A stretch of DNA of 64,000 nt, from positions 24,543,908-24,607,907 of the forward strand of contig CM030832.1 in assembly GCA_018105865.1 (NCBI GenBank), in the 5' to 3' direction. Below the pieces are notes generated by a model. The model was given only the letters and a program-made list of their open reading frames with translations. It was not told the DNA's origin and did no database searches. Positions 32,755 to 64,000 of the stretch are shown here, one piece after another. The stretch is from Metaphire vulgaris. Lineage: Eukaryota > Annelida > Clitellata > Crassiclitellata > Megascolecidae. Numbering within the stretch: the first letter of the stretch is position 1; every line of letters starts with the position of its first letter. The position numbers and the translations under genes are program-made.

Positions 32755-33902
32755 TAGCAGTAAAATACGTTATGCAGGCAGCTTTAGTGTAACCCTGCAA
32801 TAAAATTACAAATCAATGTTTTGTCCAGACCCCAGTCCTTTGTAGGGTAACTTGACTTGGCTTAATTTGTGAGAAGAGACACAGTTCAAAGCAAACATTT
32901 GTGGCGGTGCTGGGATTTGGAGAAGGGGGGTGTTGTGGTTTGAGGGGGATGGAATCTCCCCTAACAGGCCTTGATCAAACAATGTTACAAATTATCACTT
33001 ATTGCCATAAAGGGCATTGAAAGAATGGATATGCAATCCAATGTCACATTTCTGGCACCTTTTCCTAGCATTCTAGCCACATTGTCCAAAGCGCCTCTGA
33101 GTGCAAGAGTCAGTAAAGTAATGGCCCCGACTGTCATGACGTATTTCCAAAGGCACGCGGCTGTCAAAGGGCTTTGGCTTTCCAGGCCGATCAAATTTGA
33201 CAGGGTTAGTATGAAAACCAAGAAGATCTAGTTGGTTTCTCTTGATATGATGATGTGCGTCTATACAAAATCCATGCATTTCTGCACCATTAGGTCAATG
33301 ATGTAGGCAAAGAGTGGCCACCGTCACTTCTTAGTTCTTACTGATATGTGATATGATGGCGCATTCTAGTCAGTCCGATAGACTGCACCCATTGTTGTCT
33401 TATAAATCTGACAACATTGGGCTCAGATATGTGGATTCATTGGTTATGAGATCCGCACCAGTGTGACGCACAACAGAAGGGTTCCACTCCAATGGCGTTC
33501 GATGCCAAGTGCACCATCGTTTCCACAATCACTCTCTCCAATTCTTTCAGTGCTTCCAGTAGTCTTACAGTGTGTAGATGCAATTATAGTAGCTTTAGCA
33601 CGAAGCTGAATTCCAGTCATTCTGTGCCTTCATTTGTACCCCCGAATCTTCACCATATCCCAGACCATCATTAGATGGATCAGTGTAAACATTTGCTGAG
33701 ACTACCTCTTCATCTTCAAATATTATTTCCAAAGCATTGTGAACAGTAAAGTGCCTTGAATTGAAAAAATGTTGACCATATTTTACAGCACAGACATATT
33801 TCACATACTATTCAAGGCCATATCAACCATCTAGCTCAAACATGAAAACTAGGTTCTATGAACAGGGTATAGGATATAGCTCGAATTTATACAGCTATGT
33901 TA
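32755..33902. other. No gene seen
   Basis: Intergenic sequence between Helitron-like ends. Several 60-80 codon frames on both strands, none recognisable. Confidence 0.5.
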
Positions 33903-33924
33903 CTAGCGCACCCTCCCAGGGTGC
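33903..33924 (-). mobile_element. Helitron-type 3' end, opposite strand
   Basis: On the minus strand GCACCCTGGGAGGGTGC then G-CTAG|T, the same terminus as at 32729-32749 but inverted. Confidence 0.6.
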
Positions 33925-33955
33925 ATGGTAAGATGCTGTATAGAAACCAGCGAAA

Positions 33956-34264
33956 TCTATCAAATAAAGTAATACTACTGTACTCTGTTTCTAATCATAT
34001 TGTTTTAAATCATATATCATTGTCAATAAAAAATATTAATTATTCATAATTTATTTTTGACGTCACAGGCAGCCGAATTCTTTTTTCAGACATTTTGAGC
34101 TATAAATTGCGAAAATAGTAAACAACTGTGTATTTTTCCAAACTGCCTGCACAAAACTGTTAAGTAACAAAGGAAGATAAGCAGAGTAAATAATTTTGCA
34201 TTGATTTAATTTTTTAATATTTTTAAACATTTTTTTTCAAACGCACCCTCCCGGGGTGCGCTAG
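33956..34264 (+). mobile_element. Helitron, non-autonomous, about 309 bp
   Basis: Starts A|TCTATCAAATAAAG and ends with the hairpin GCACCCTCCCGGGGTGC followed by G-CTAG|T at 34264. Interior AT-rich with no protein. Confidence 0.65.
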
Positions 34265-34265
34265 T

Positions 34266-35020
34266 AGAAAGTGGGTTAATATCTCTTCAACAATAGCGGT
34301 CATCAAATCAAATTAGTATTCAGGACCTACAAATTGTTCACTAAGCAAAGCGACAGTACTTATATGGCAACTACGTCGCTAATGACGCTAAACTACAACA
34401 GCTGACTACTATCAGTTTTGAATCAACAATAAAACAAGAGTCCTGCAAAACACAGTGACTCTATCAAATAGTTCCTGATAACCACAACCGTACGACTTCG
34501 CTTCGATACGATTATAAATATGTAATTCAACAGTTTAAATAAACTAAAAGACAATTTTCAATCGTCGCCGACTTCTCTTCCGATCGACCTTCGCCTTCGC
34601 CGCGTTCCATCGACCCCGTTTCAAAACACCAACCGTCGACGCTTTTCGTCGTTCACCAATCACCGTTCTCCACGCTCGTCAACTGCCGAAACGACGTCTT
34701 ATTCGCTGAAACGATACATAGAAGCAAGCACACACACATAGTTAACTTATGCATCAATCTATGCTAATTAACTGCTTAGTAAGACGCGAACTTGTTACCA
34801 TCACAATATCTATCGACCACCGTCACTCTCTCAGGCTGAATTTTTAACTGAGTTTCATTATCAATTGGAAATTGTAGGCTAATCTCTTCATCCCATATCT
34901 AATCTTAAGAGCGAAATGTTGGTTCAGATTGACAAACGCTCATATAGTCCCTTCTCAAACAGTATCATATTAGGAGCATGAACTAATTTTATTAATACAT
35001 TGTTTCAGAAATGTTGTTAA
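34266..35020. other. No gene seen
   Basis: Unrecognised sequence, with a more GC-rich patch at about 34,560-34,690. Confidence 0.5.
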
Positions 35021-35029
35021 ATCTCGTAG

Positions 35030-35640
35030 GCCTATATCTTTTATAAACGAAATTTCATCGTCCGTACTGATAGAAGAAGAATTATTAGAAATTCATAAAC
35101 GAGTTTTCTCTAGCCGAACACAGTGTTTAATCTAGGCCGTTTCCGGGGAGAATTGCCCTTTCCCCCCGGAAATTTCAAATTCCCCCCTGGAAATTTTGGA
35201 ATACTACATGGACTAACAGCGGCCCCTAGCAGAATTCCCCCCGGCTTTCTCAGTTCCCCCTGGCTTTTTCAGTTCCACTCCGGAGTCCAGGAGTCTAGAT
35301 TAAACACTGGCCGGACATGATAAGAAATGAATATATCTAATCAAAGATATCAGATGCAGCTGCAAAGCAGCGGGATAGAAGCCGAATGGCGCAATGCACT
35401 GTAGAATCCGGTGTATTTGCATATTGAAATTCCTTTTACTTGACGTCAAAAACTATCAGAATTCATTTGGCTTCAAACATCGTCAGCAATTGTGTTGCAT
35501 TTGAGGTAACAAGACTCATAGCAGAGCCGTGGCAGGTACAGTGTTGATCAATGCTTTCTAATGTGTAATAAATCGTACGCATTTACAGTAGGGTCTATAT
35601 ATCGTTTTCGTTTTCAGAAGTAGTACCATATGTTAACGCG
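35030..35640 (-). repeat. Unclassified repeat family X, copy 3
   Basis: Inverted copy of the repeats at 7757-8070 and 27520-27910. Interrupted by a hAT-type MITE at 35121-35309. Confidence 0.75.
35121..35309. mobile_element. hAT-type MITE, 189 bp, nested
   Basis: CAGTGTTTAATCTAG and CTAGATTAAACACTG are exact inverts. Flanking GCCGAACA and GCCGGACA differ at one base. The C-rich interior has TTCCCCCYGG units. Confidence 0.88.
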
Positions 35641-35684
35641 CATATTGCATTCCTACTCAGTGACTAGTGAAAAATTGTTTCTTC

Positions 35685-36405
35685 GAGTGGTGTAGCCAAA
35701 AGGGGGTTGGGGTTAACTTCCTTGGTTGTTGGAGCAAATTTTTTTTAGTTTTTTATTTCATATCAATATAGTTGTACGCGCTCATATTACACCTATATAA
35801 TTCACTTAATGGCAAAACAATAGCTGATGACCTTTTAGCTTGGGGATCATCCATGAATGACGTCACGAACTTAGGGGGACAAGGGGTTCAAACATTTGTG
35901 ACTATGTGCGACGACAGGGGATGGGGTTCCAGAAATGTGACGTCACACATAATACTAATTATTGTTATTAATACCGCAATGCTATGTTACCGCAAAGTTG
36001 AACGTATTTTACACTTATAATTCATTTTTAAAAAAGAATTTGAAAAAGTGTCTGAATATCGCTTGAACTATAATAATTATGATGAGCATTTTCAAACGAA
36101 TTCAGTGCAATACCCGCTGCATTCAAGAAATAAGTGAATTGAAACTTTAATTTTGGCATTAGAAATATGGGGGGGGGTTAACGCGTTGTGACGTCATTTT
36201 TTAGGGGGTCTGACTTTTTGTGACGACTTGCGACGAGGGGGTAAAAAACTGTCAAAATTGCGTGACGTCATTTATGGACGGCCCCTTGTCACGATTTTTT
36301 CCGTTTTGCGAATCATGATCATAATCCTTTTTGCTTATCAGAATTTTCCGAAATTGGGAATCACGAGAACCATAACCCCTTCGGAAAATCCTGCCTATGC
36401 CACTG
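35685..36405. mobile_element. hAT-type MITE (CAGTGGCGTAGC family), split
   Basis: GAGTGGTGTAGCCAAAAG at the left and CCTGCCTATGCCACTG at the right. Flanks GTTTCTTC and GTTTTTTC match at 7 of 8. Interior relates to 11459-11749. The TGACGTCA-ended MITE at 35842-36285 is nested in it. Confidence 0.78.
35842..36285. mobile_element. MITE with GGGGATCATCCATGAATGACG ends
   Basis: Left GGGGATCATCCATGAATGAC-GTCA is mirrored by right TGACGTCATTTATGGACGGCC-CC. Same broad family as 31841-32170. Target duplication not clear. Confidence 0.72.
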
Positions 36406-36429
36406 GTTTTTTCGATTGTATAATCGAAG

Positions 36430-37690
36430 TATGATCAGATGAATAACCAGTCAGAGGACTCAGAGCAATACGCATTGCATTTGCATTGCAGGTGTTGGTC
36501 TGTTATAACACTGCGATGTTTCGATTTAACAATGTTCATAACAGAAAATGCTGATTCACGCGTATATGTGGATACAAATTTAACCTTGTCAAGACAGAAA
36601 TAATGCTAACTTCTTGGTTACATTATACTGAGAATCTGGAACAAAGTTGGCCCAAAAGTTAGTTATACCAACTTCGTTGAGTTTACGTTTCAAAACATCA
36701 GATGCCTGAAAATCAACTGCTTCAATCTGCAATAATGCCTGCTTAACAAAAAACGGAATTCCCAATAGGCCTATCCAAGGTTATTTCTAGGATTGTGAAT
36801 TTGGGGGTGTCGGGAAAATCTGGGGTGTGTGGTTATTTTCTAGGATTGTAAAATTGTGAATTTGGGGGTGTCGGGAAAATCTGGTGGGGTGTCGGAGTTT
36901 GGAAATCTCTACCGAAAAATCTGACAAGCAAAAAGGTCATCCGAAGATAAAAGTTGAGGGTGTCCTCCATTTGGGGTGTTCAAAGTTAATTAACTGTATG
37001 CATACCATTGTCACATTACCAAATTTTGGGGGTGTCGACCTCAAATTGGCGGGTGGGGTGTTGGGGGGTGTAAAAATATCCCTGGGCCTATCTGTCCAAC
37101 CACCGTCAGGCTTAACAATGAAAGGACTGGAGACTTAAAAACACAGTCTTCAGCCATCTGAAATTTTTCAAACGTTCCTCAAACTCGATTTTCAGCCTAC
37201 AACGAAAAATTGACATCTCAGAAACATGTTGGCCAAGTGGTAAAATGCCTGTATTTGATTTATCAAAATTAAGAACTTGACGCGCCTTCCAAGTCATTTA
37301 TGAAAATATCGATTTTTGTTGCAAAGGAGAAGGATTTCTCTTGTAAAGGTCCATTGCTGTTTTCTCTGAGCTATGAAGTTGCAAATTTAATGCATTCAGA
37401 TGTCCCATGATGCCAACAAGAAATGCTAACTGTGCAGTCTTTTCATTAGCCTGAATGCAACTCATAACTAGCTTTCTTTGTTTTTAGCGATTGAAGAAGC
37501 TCAGAAATATCTTCTTTCAGGTTACAGAATCTTCTCCAAACTACGCCTTTGCTCGACCACCTCACGTCAATGTGATGCAGCAAATTTCCAAATTCTGCCG
37601 ACACATTTTCAAGGATTGAACGCACAAGACGACGCTGTAGCGCTGAATTGCATCGCAGATTGATCAATCTCACAACAGTGACCATAACTA
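36430..37690 (-). pseudogene. hAT transposase C-terminal half, broken
   Basis: On the minus strand: LQRRLVRSILENVSAEFGNL, HHIDVRWSSKGVVWRRF and LKEDISELLQSLK (37,685-37,450), then SEMSIFRCRLKIEFEERLK (37,200), QIEAVDFQASDVLKRKLNEV (36,720) and a damaged copy of the final dimerisation region (36,580-36,430). This is the hAT order (EVRWLSRG.VL.RF..L). A G-rich insertion, GGGGGTGTCGGG-type repeats at 36,790-37,090, splits it. Confidence 0.8.
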
Positions 37691-37789
37691 TAAATTTAGC
37701 TCATCATAAAGTTGTAATTACATATAGCTGCTAGACTGCAGTAACGGAGTAAGTCATTAAGCCAATATAAAAGGCTCAAAATTTCTCAG

Positions 37790-37870
37790 ACACAGAAAGC
37801 TGTGGCGGTCCACAAAAAACGTCCCCGCGGTCCGAATTGTGGACCGCGGGCCGCGGTTTTAGTACCCCTG
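37790..37870. mobile_element. Right terminus of the hAT element
   Basis: GGACCGCGGGCCGCGG then TTTTAGTACCCCTG, the inverted form of a CAGGGGTACTAAAACCGCGG hAT end. It lies on the 5' side of the minus-strand transposase, as expected. The other terminus was not found. Confidence 0.7.
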
Positions 37871-37944
37871 GTGTATGATGCCACATCTACAGTTTTCTGC
37901 CATTCCTATCCGTTAATTGTTCTGTGCCTCAGATCTGGTAATTT

Positions 37945-38065
37945 AAGGAGAGATGGCATAGTGTGTTAGGCGCTGGAGCGGTTGGCTGACGGAGCGGATT
38001 CAAGCCCCGTTAGCGTCCCCTGTGGCTTTCACACAGGCAGTAATGTCTCCTAAGCCACTTTAAAT
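37945..38065 (+). mobile_element. tRNA-derived SINE with LINE-type 3' tail
   Basis: A-box-like TGGCATAGTGTGTTAGG and B-box-like GGATTCAAGCC spaced as in a tRNA gene, then GTGGCTT...AAGCCAC, the tail hairpin also found on the CR1-like LINE. A diverged inverted copy is at 53128-53262. Confidence 0.75.
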
Positions 38066-38169
38066 CGCGCTAAGTTTCAAACTATCGACCCGGCCGCTGC
38101 CTCATGGATAAAGGTAAAGGTAGGTCCCGTACTCGAGTCCGAGCGTTGGGTTCCGGCGCTTATCTCCGG

Positions 38170-38400
38170 TCTAGGCAATCAGCGACGTGGGTGGTATAGG
38201 CCATTAATCTGGGGTAGGTTGCCATTACTTTCCCCCAGACCCACGTTTTACCTCGCAGCGTAACGCTACTCCTCATTTTGCCACCGCCCTCTAGCGAGCA
38301 AGGCTGAGTCGACCTTAGGGCTCCTGCGGGAATTGAACCCGCGACCTCCTGCTCCATCGTCCAGCGTTGTTACCACTCTTCTGACTTCCCGCATGGATAC
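38170..38400 (-). mobile_element. tRNA-derived SINE, second family
   Basis: Reverse strand reads GTGGTAACAACGCTGGACGA then B box GGGTTCAATTCCC. It matches 42065-42240 over about 150 bp, including CTAAGGTCGACTYAGCCTT. Confidence 0.78.
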
Positions 38401-39154
38401 ACGGACTGTTGCCCGGTCGATAAACCACCTAAGCTTGCCTATAGCTATTTCAAGAAAGATTAAGCGCATAAGAGTAAGCAGCTACTACTGTACTTTAAAA
38501 CCAAAGCGCTAGGCCTATATAAATTTACGAGATTTTACTTACTTACTTAACTATTCCCACCCTATTCCTCAATATCATCATACCACTCCTCGTGTGGTTT
38601 TACTATTCTATTGACACCCTTCATTACTCCAAACACTAGCGCTTTGATCGTTTATTCTTTCATTCCGCTTGGGTGTCCGTCAGTGTTTTATAAAGGCCTG
38701 TTAGGAGGGGAGATGCTCTTGAAAACGGCGACATTTGCCGCTATATGTGACTAAGTCTATATCTGTTCACACTATTCATGTAATATAAGTATTTCGCAAT
38801 TGCTAGGCATTTTATAATGCTTAACAATTACGTAATTCTTGTATTAGATTAGCGTGTGTGAGCTGACTGAGCTCAGAGCAATATTGTCAGAATCTAACCC
38901 GCAAAAAAGTCAACAATTATTAACGGCAAAATATTAAATTGAATCCAAAAATGTCTCCAAAGAGTGCCGCCGCAGACAGCCGCCTACTTCGCCTACGCCA
39001 AGGACACCGGCCCAGGCCCTGCGGGCGTTACCCTTACACATTGGCCTCGCTTTGCTGGCCTATGCGACTCTTCTTGAACTCGATGAATCCATGTACTCTG
39101 TGTACAATGCAAATAATGATGGGACGTTTGTCGACGGTGCGCTGTGGAGCAGGG

Positions 39155-39232
39155 TGCGCGGTGGAGCAGTGGTTAGCGCACTGGTCTGCCAATATTGAGG
39201 TCCGTGGTTCAACTCCCGGTCGCTGCAGAAAC
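39155..39232 (+). mobile_element. tRNA-like SINE head or tRNA pseudogene
   Basis: GGAGCAGTGGTTAGCGCACT (A box region) and GTGGTTCAACTCCC (B box) at tRNA spacing. A third tRNA-like type, different from the SINEs at 38.0 and 38.2 kb. It lacks a clean acceptor stem, so probably not a working tRNA. Confidence 0.6.
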
Positions 39233-39259
39233 TTTTCGGTTGTTTCTGCCCCAAGCGCC

Positions 39260-39449
39260 CAGTGGCGGCTCCACCGGGGGCCCAAGGGGGACCCGTGCCC
39301 CTATTGAGTGCCTCCCCCAGTGGCCCCCCTGTTGGGACCCTATACTTAATACTACATACATTAAACAACAAATGGTTGCCCCATGATTAGAAGTTGCCAC
39401 CTCTGGCACCCCAACGGTCCCCACTTGCCAAATCCTGGGGCCGCTACTG
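39260..39449 (-). mobile_element. hAT-type MITE, 190 bp family, copy 1
   Basis: CAGTGGCGGCTCCA and TGGGGCCGCTACTG ends with an exact CAAGCGCC duplication at 39252-39259 and 39450-39457. Inverted relative to the copies at 46486-46675 and 63385-63574. All three are 190 bp. Confidence 0.93.
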
Positions 39450-39540
39450 CAAGCGCCCGCCCCCAGTCGACTCAGCTGTGAATGAGTACATCGAGTGTTA
39501 ACTCTGTGGAAAGAAAGGAGGCGAGGGAAAGGCTGGCAAC

Positions 39541-40536
39541 CAGTGATGCCAGTCAACTTTTTGAAAAAAGCCCAGATGGCGTCTTTAAAAAAGCCCAGAA
39601 AAGCCCAGATTTGCAAAACAGGCTCTAAAGCTCTAATCTTTCATCACTGGGACGCACTGCTATATAAAAATCATCAAAAATGTACTGTCGGTCTATGTAT
39701 TTATTTAACATTCAAAACTATAGACTCAATTAAACTGAAATATTCGAATAACAGTGTAATATAATCATATGAGAAAGCTAGAAACGAACTCTGGAAATTG
39801 AAAAAGTATCAGACTGTCAGTGACATAATATCATGTATTCATGTAACATCAGTTACATCACATGTGTAAAATGTTCAATCTTCATAATGCATTGCTATTG
39901 GAAGTTTGGGTTAGGGCTAGGTAGGCTTAACACGGGAGTCTGGAGACTGGAACAGTTACCGGTTAAGTCCTAGCTAATCATTCCCGCCTCGTCCCTGTCT
40001 TTGCCCCACCCCCCCCCCCGAACTAGAGTCGGTACTCGGTAGCACAGTGTCAGGAGCAGTCACCACTACCCACCAGCAGCAGATACAATAAACTAAATCA
40101 TCAGGTCATCACTACATTCATCAGGTAATCCGATACAAAAATTCAGCAAACCGGTATGTGGTCCAGACCCTTTACTTGGCCACACTCCATGATAGTCTCC
40201 ATTAAGGCCCTGTATCCACCCTCCATTAAGGCCCTGCAGGGCTGCAGCCCTGCAGGTGACAGGTCCAACAGACGTGTCAATGTCAGTTAGGTCACAGCGG
40301 GACTACAACTGGACTTATTGGAGTAATTATTGGACAGACAGTTGAGATTTGAGAACTTGAGACAAGCTCAGACAAAGTGGGACAACGGCTCAACGGAAAT
40401 CACTGAGATTCACAAAACCAAATGCATTTTCAAGAACTTTTTTAAAAAGCCCAGATTCCGCCAAAAAAGCCCAGCTCCCCAGACGAGGTCCGAAAAGCCC
40501 AGATCTGGGGAAAAAAGCCCAGCACTGGCATCGCTG
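39541..40536. mobile_element. hAT element, non-autonomous, 996 bp
   Basis: Left CAGTGATGCCAGTCAAC and right CACTGGCATCGCTG are inverted, with CTGGCAAC duplicated exactly at 39533-39540 and 40537-40544. Subterminal AAAAAGCCCAGA units face inward on both sides. No transposase. Confidence 0.9.
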
Positions 40537-40544
40537 CTGGCAAC

Positions 40545-40976
40545 CGCCCTCATTCAGCCGTTGCCGTGTATAACTGAAGGCACTAACCCTTCCCTTTGGT
40601 TCTCCGTACGGGCGCTGAGCCTTTGGAGTGTACCGTTTGCCTACGGGTGCATGCACTTCGCTGCCGCAGACGCAGCCGCCCTGCTGAAGCAGCAGACACC
40701 CGACTCCAGCCACCTACTCTGCCTCGCTGGAAGCAGTTTGTGCGGACATCATCGATTTTTGTTCCGTCGTTTGTGCTGTCGATACGTTGGTACTTGAGAC
40801 GTTGGTCGAATGTGAGACCATTGCGTTGATTGCACAGTTCATTATTGTCGTAGTTTCGTAGCTGTTAAGCCTGTTATAAAGTCATGGTCGTATTGATCGT
40901 TATCTAACCCTAACTTGATATAGCCACTGATTGCCGCTTATTCAGTTGGTACGGGGTGAATCTTTGCTGAGGGAGA
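40545..40976 (+). promoter_or_regulatory. 5' flank and probable 5' UTR of the Slo gene
   Basis: Non-repetitive, more GC-rich stretch between the hAT element and the start codon. I see no clear TATA box. An in-frame TGA at 40968-40970 lies two codons upstream of the ATG, which fixes 40977 as the first possible start in that frame. Promoter assignment is positional only. Confidence 0.4.
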
Positions 40977-62759
<21,783 letters not shown>

Positions 62760-62871
62760 GTGAGTTCAAACTGGAGACAATCCGTTCTGTTGATGATAAA
62801 GTTTTGTTGTTATTTGTAGACTCAAAGACAAGAAGACAAAGAAGGAGAATACAGGAACACACCTACTAGAG

Positions 62872-63637
62872 AAATGCTTCCCAAAGCGGTGGTCCACTGA
62901 CCAGTGCTGGTCCGCGCTTCTCAAAATGGTGGTCTGCAGCATGAGTTAAAAAATTGGGAAAAAAGCAAAAACATTAGAAGTTTGAAAAGTTAAGTACATT
63001 CCAGTGTGAGAGTTGTTTCACACTTGTGAAAAAAAGATTGTCCTTTTCTCAAAACATGGTGTCCCTGCATTTTCCTTTAAGAGTCATCAAAATTGCTCAA
63101 AAAACTGTAGGCTCAATTTTTATATGTTTTTCTAGCAGAAGAATACTAAGATGAGCCAAAATAATCTAGCAGTTCTTTTGATTCTGAAGAAGGAGACATA
63201 AATGGAAGTGTTTCTTTGTCGTCAGATTTTTAAAAAAAACTTACTAGCTGCACTCGAAAATATGATTCACCTTTTATTCAGTTCTGTGTTGTAACTGCAC
63301 AGAATTGACAAAGCATTCATATATTTCATGACACATTTAAGGCCATATTATGGGAAGAACTTTTTTAATGACATCGATCCCTGTCAGTGGCGGTTCCAGG
63401 ATTTGGCAAGTGAGGGGGCGTTGGGGTGGCAACTTCTAATCATGGGGGCAACCATTTGTTGTTATGTATGTAGTATTAAGTGGGGCAACTGGGGGGCCAG
63501 GCACTCAGTAGGGAGGGGGCAACTGGGGGCCAGGCACTCAATAGGGGGGCACGGGCCCTGTGGAGCCGCCACTGGTCCCTGTTACAATGAGAACATTTTT
63601 TACTGATCCATCAACTTTAGGAGTTTGAGAAGCACTG
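62872..63637. mobile_element. hAT element, 766 bp, non-autonomous
   Basis: Right end CTTTAGGAGTTTGAGAAGCA-CTG; left end AAATGCTTCCCAAAG is its decayed invert. TACTAGAG is duplicated exactly at 62864-62871 and 63638-63645. Contains the 190-bp MITE. Sits inside a retroelement related to 46288-46485. Confidence 0.85.
63385..63574 (+). mobile_element. hAT-type MITE, 190 bp family, copy 3
   Basis: CAGTGGCGGTTCCA and TGGAGCCGCCACTG. Flanks ATCCCTGT and GTCCCTGT match at 7 of 8. Confidence 0.92.
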
Positions 63638-63756
63638 TACTAGAGAACAATGTGGCAAAGAATGAGATTACACAGCAAGACCATAATGTGAATGGGTGGA
63701 TGGGTGGAACATAGTGACTCTCACACAGGGCAGACCCTACCAAGCACTCTAAACCC

Positions 63757-63812
63757 TGTTATTATTATTATTATTATTTTCATTATTATTATTAGCATTA
63801 TTATTATTATAA
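63757..63812. repeat. (ATT)n microsatellite
   Basis: Two TTA runs around a short interruption, directly after the retroelement tail. Confidence 0.9.
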
Positions 63813-63940
63813 CCAGTAGACATCGAACTTAGACCATTCGAGTTCTTTTAACATCATTCTTTACTGTGCGATGAGATACAATAAAGTTCTACTTTTTAAA
63901 AATTCCATCCAGCTTAACAGTTATTTATTTAGTAATAATG

Positions 63941-63977
<37 letters not shown>

Positions 63978-63990
63978 AATAATAATAATT
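63941..63990. repeat. (GAT)n/(AAT)n microsatellite at window edge
   Basis: Followed by TTTGATTTTAAG, so another minus-strand tail hairpin probably begins at the edge. Confidence 0.85.
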
Positions 63991-64000
63991 TGATTTTAAG

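Larger units (their letters stand above)
62805..63760 (+). mobile_element. Retroelement 3' part, split by hAT
   Basis: [17 protein letters not shown] up to 62,863, then after the hAT NNVAKNEITQQDHNVNGW and a decayed hairpin at 63,713-63,750. Plus-strand copy of 46288-46485. Confidence 0.65.

Noticed and set aside
39155..39232. Functional tRNA gene
   Set aside because: A and B boxes are present but no clean acceptor-stem pairing or terminator was seen; it fits a SINE head better.
62760..64000. Next Slo exon (PGTPLSRADL region) before the window ends
   Set aside because: Scanned in all forward frames by eye; only retroelement, hAT and microsatellite sequence found.

Overview
This is a stretch of animal nuclear DNA: a gene with 17 small exons, three C-type-lectin genes with secretory leaders, dispersed LINEs, SINEs, Helitrons and hAT transposons, and many microsatellites. 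There is no operon-like packing. The repeat style and the small lectin genes suggest a marine invertebrate, perhaps a non-vertebrate deuterostome. That placement is inference; the sequence does not fix the species.

Layout. Bases 1-24.7 kb, minus strand: three single-domain C-type lectin genes, called B (1,595-7,192), C (12,294-17,732) and A (21,232-24,714). A and B are diverged duplicates with the same four-exon plan. B has lost one base in its leader exon, and a LINE has landed in the last exon of A. The lectin genes are separated and interrupted by a 2.4 kb DNA transposon with 143 bp inverted repeats, two Helitrons in opposite orientation, and several LINEs. Bases 24.8-40.5 kb: no host gene recognised. 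This part is layered transposons, many with exact 8-bp target duplications, including elements nested inside others.

Bases 40,977-62,759, plus strand: a BK/Slo1-type potassium channel gene. I located 17 consecutive coding exons by their similarity to Slo1 and checked every splice phase. They join into 2,391 nt (797 codons) without a stop, from the start codon through S0-S6, the pore, RCK1 and the start of RCK2. The calcium-bowl region would lie beyond the right edge. The pore (TVGYGD) and the CxxCH haem motif are intact, but the S4 charges and the S6-RCK1 linker are unusual. The introns are full of LINE, SINE and hAT insertions. The intron before exon 14 holds about 34 tandem copies of a 17-bp unit that is itself a polypyrimidine tract ending in TTGCAG, so the real acceptor is just the last of a long row of acceptor-like sequences. 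That array is the most striking feature of the window.

A short stem-loop (AGTGGTTY...RAACCACT) recurs about ten times. It forms the 3' end of a CR1-like LINE and of at least one tRNA-derived SINE, and some copies show paired stem changes, as expected if it is the tail recognised by the LINE reverse transcriptase. All family assignments are from reading the sequence; no search was run.
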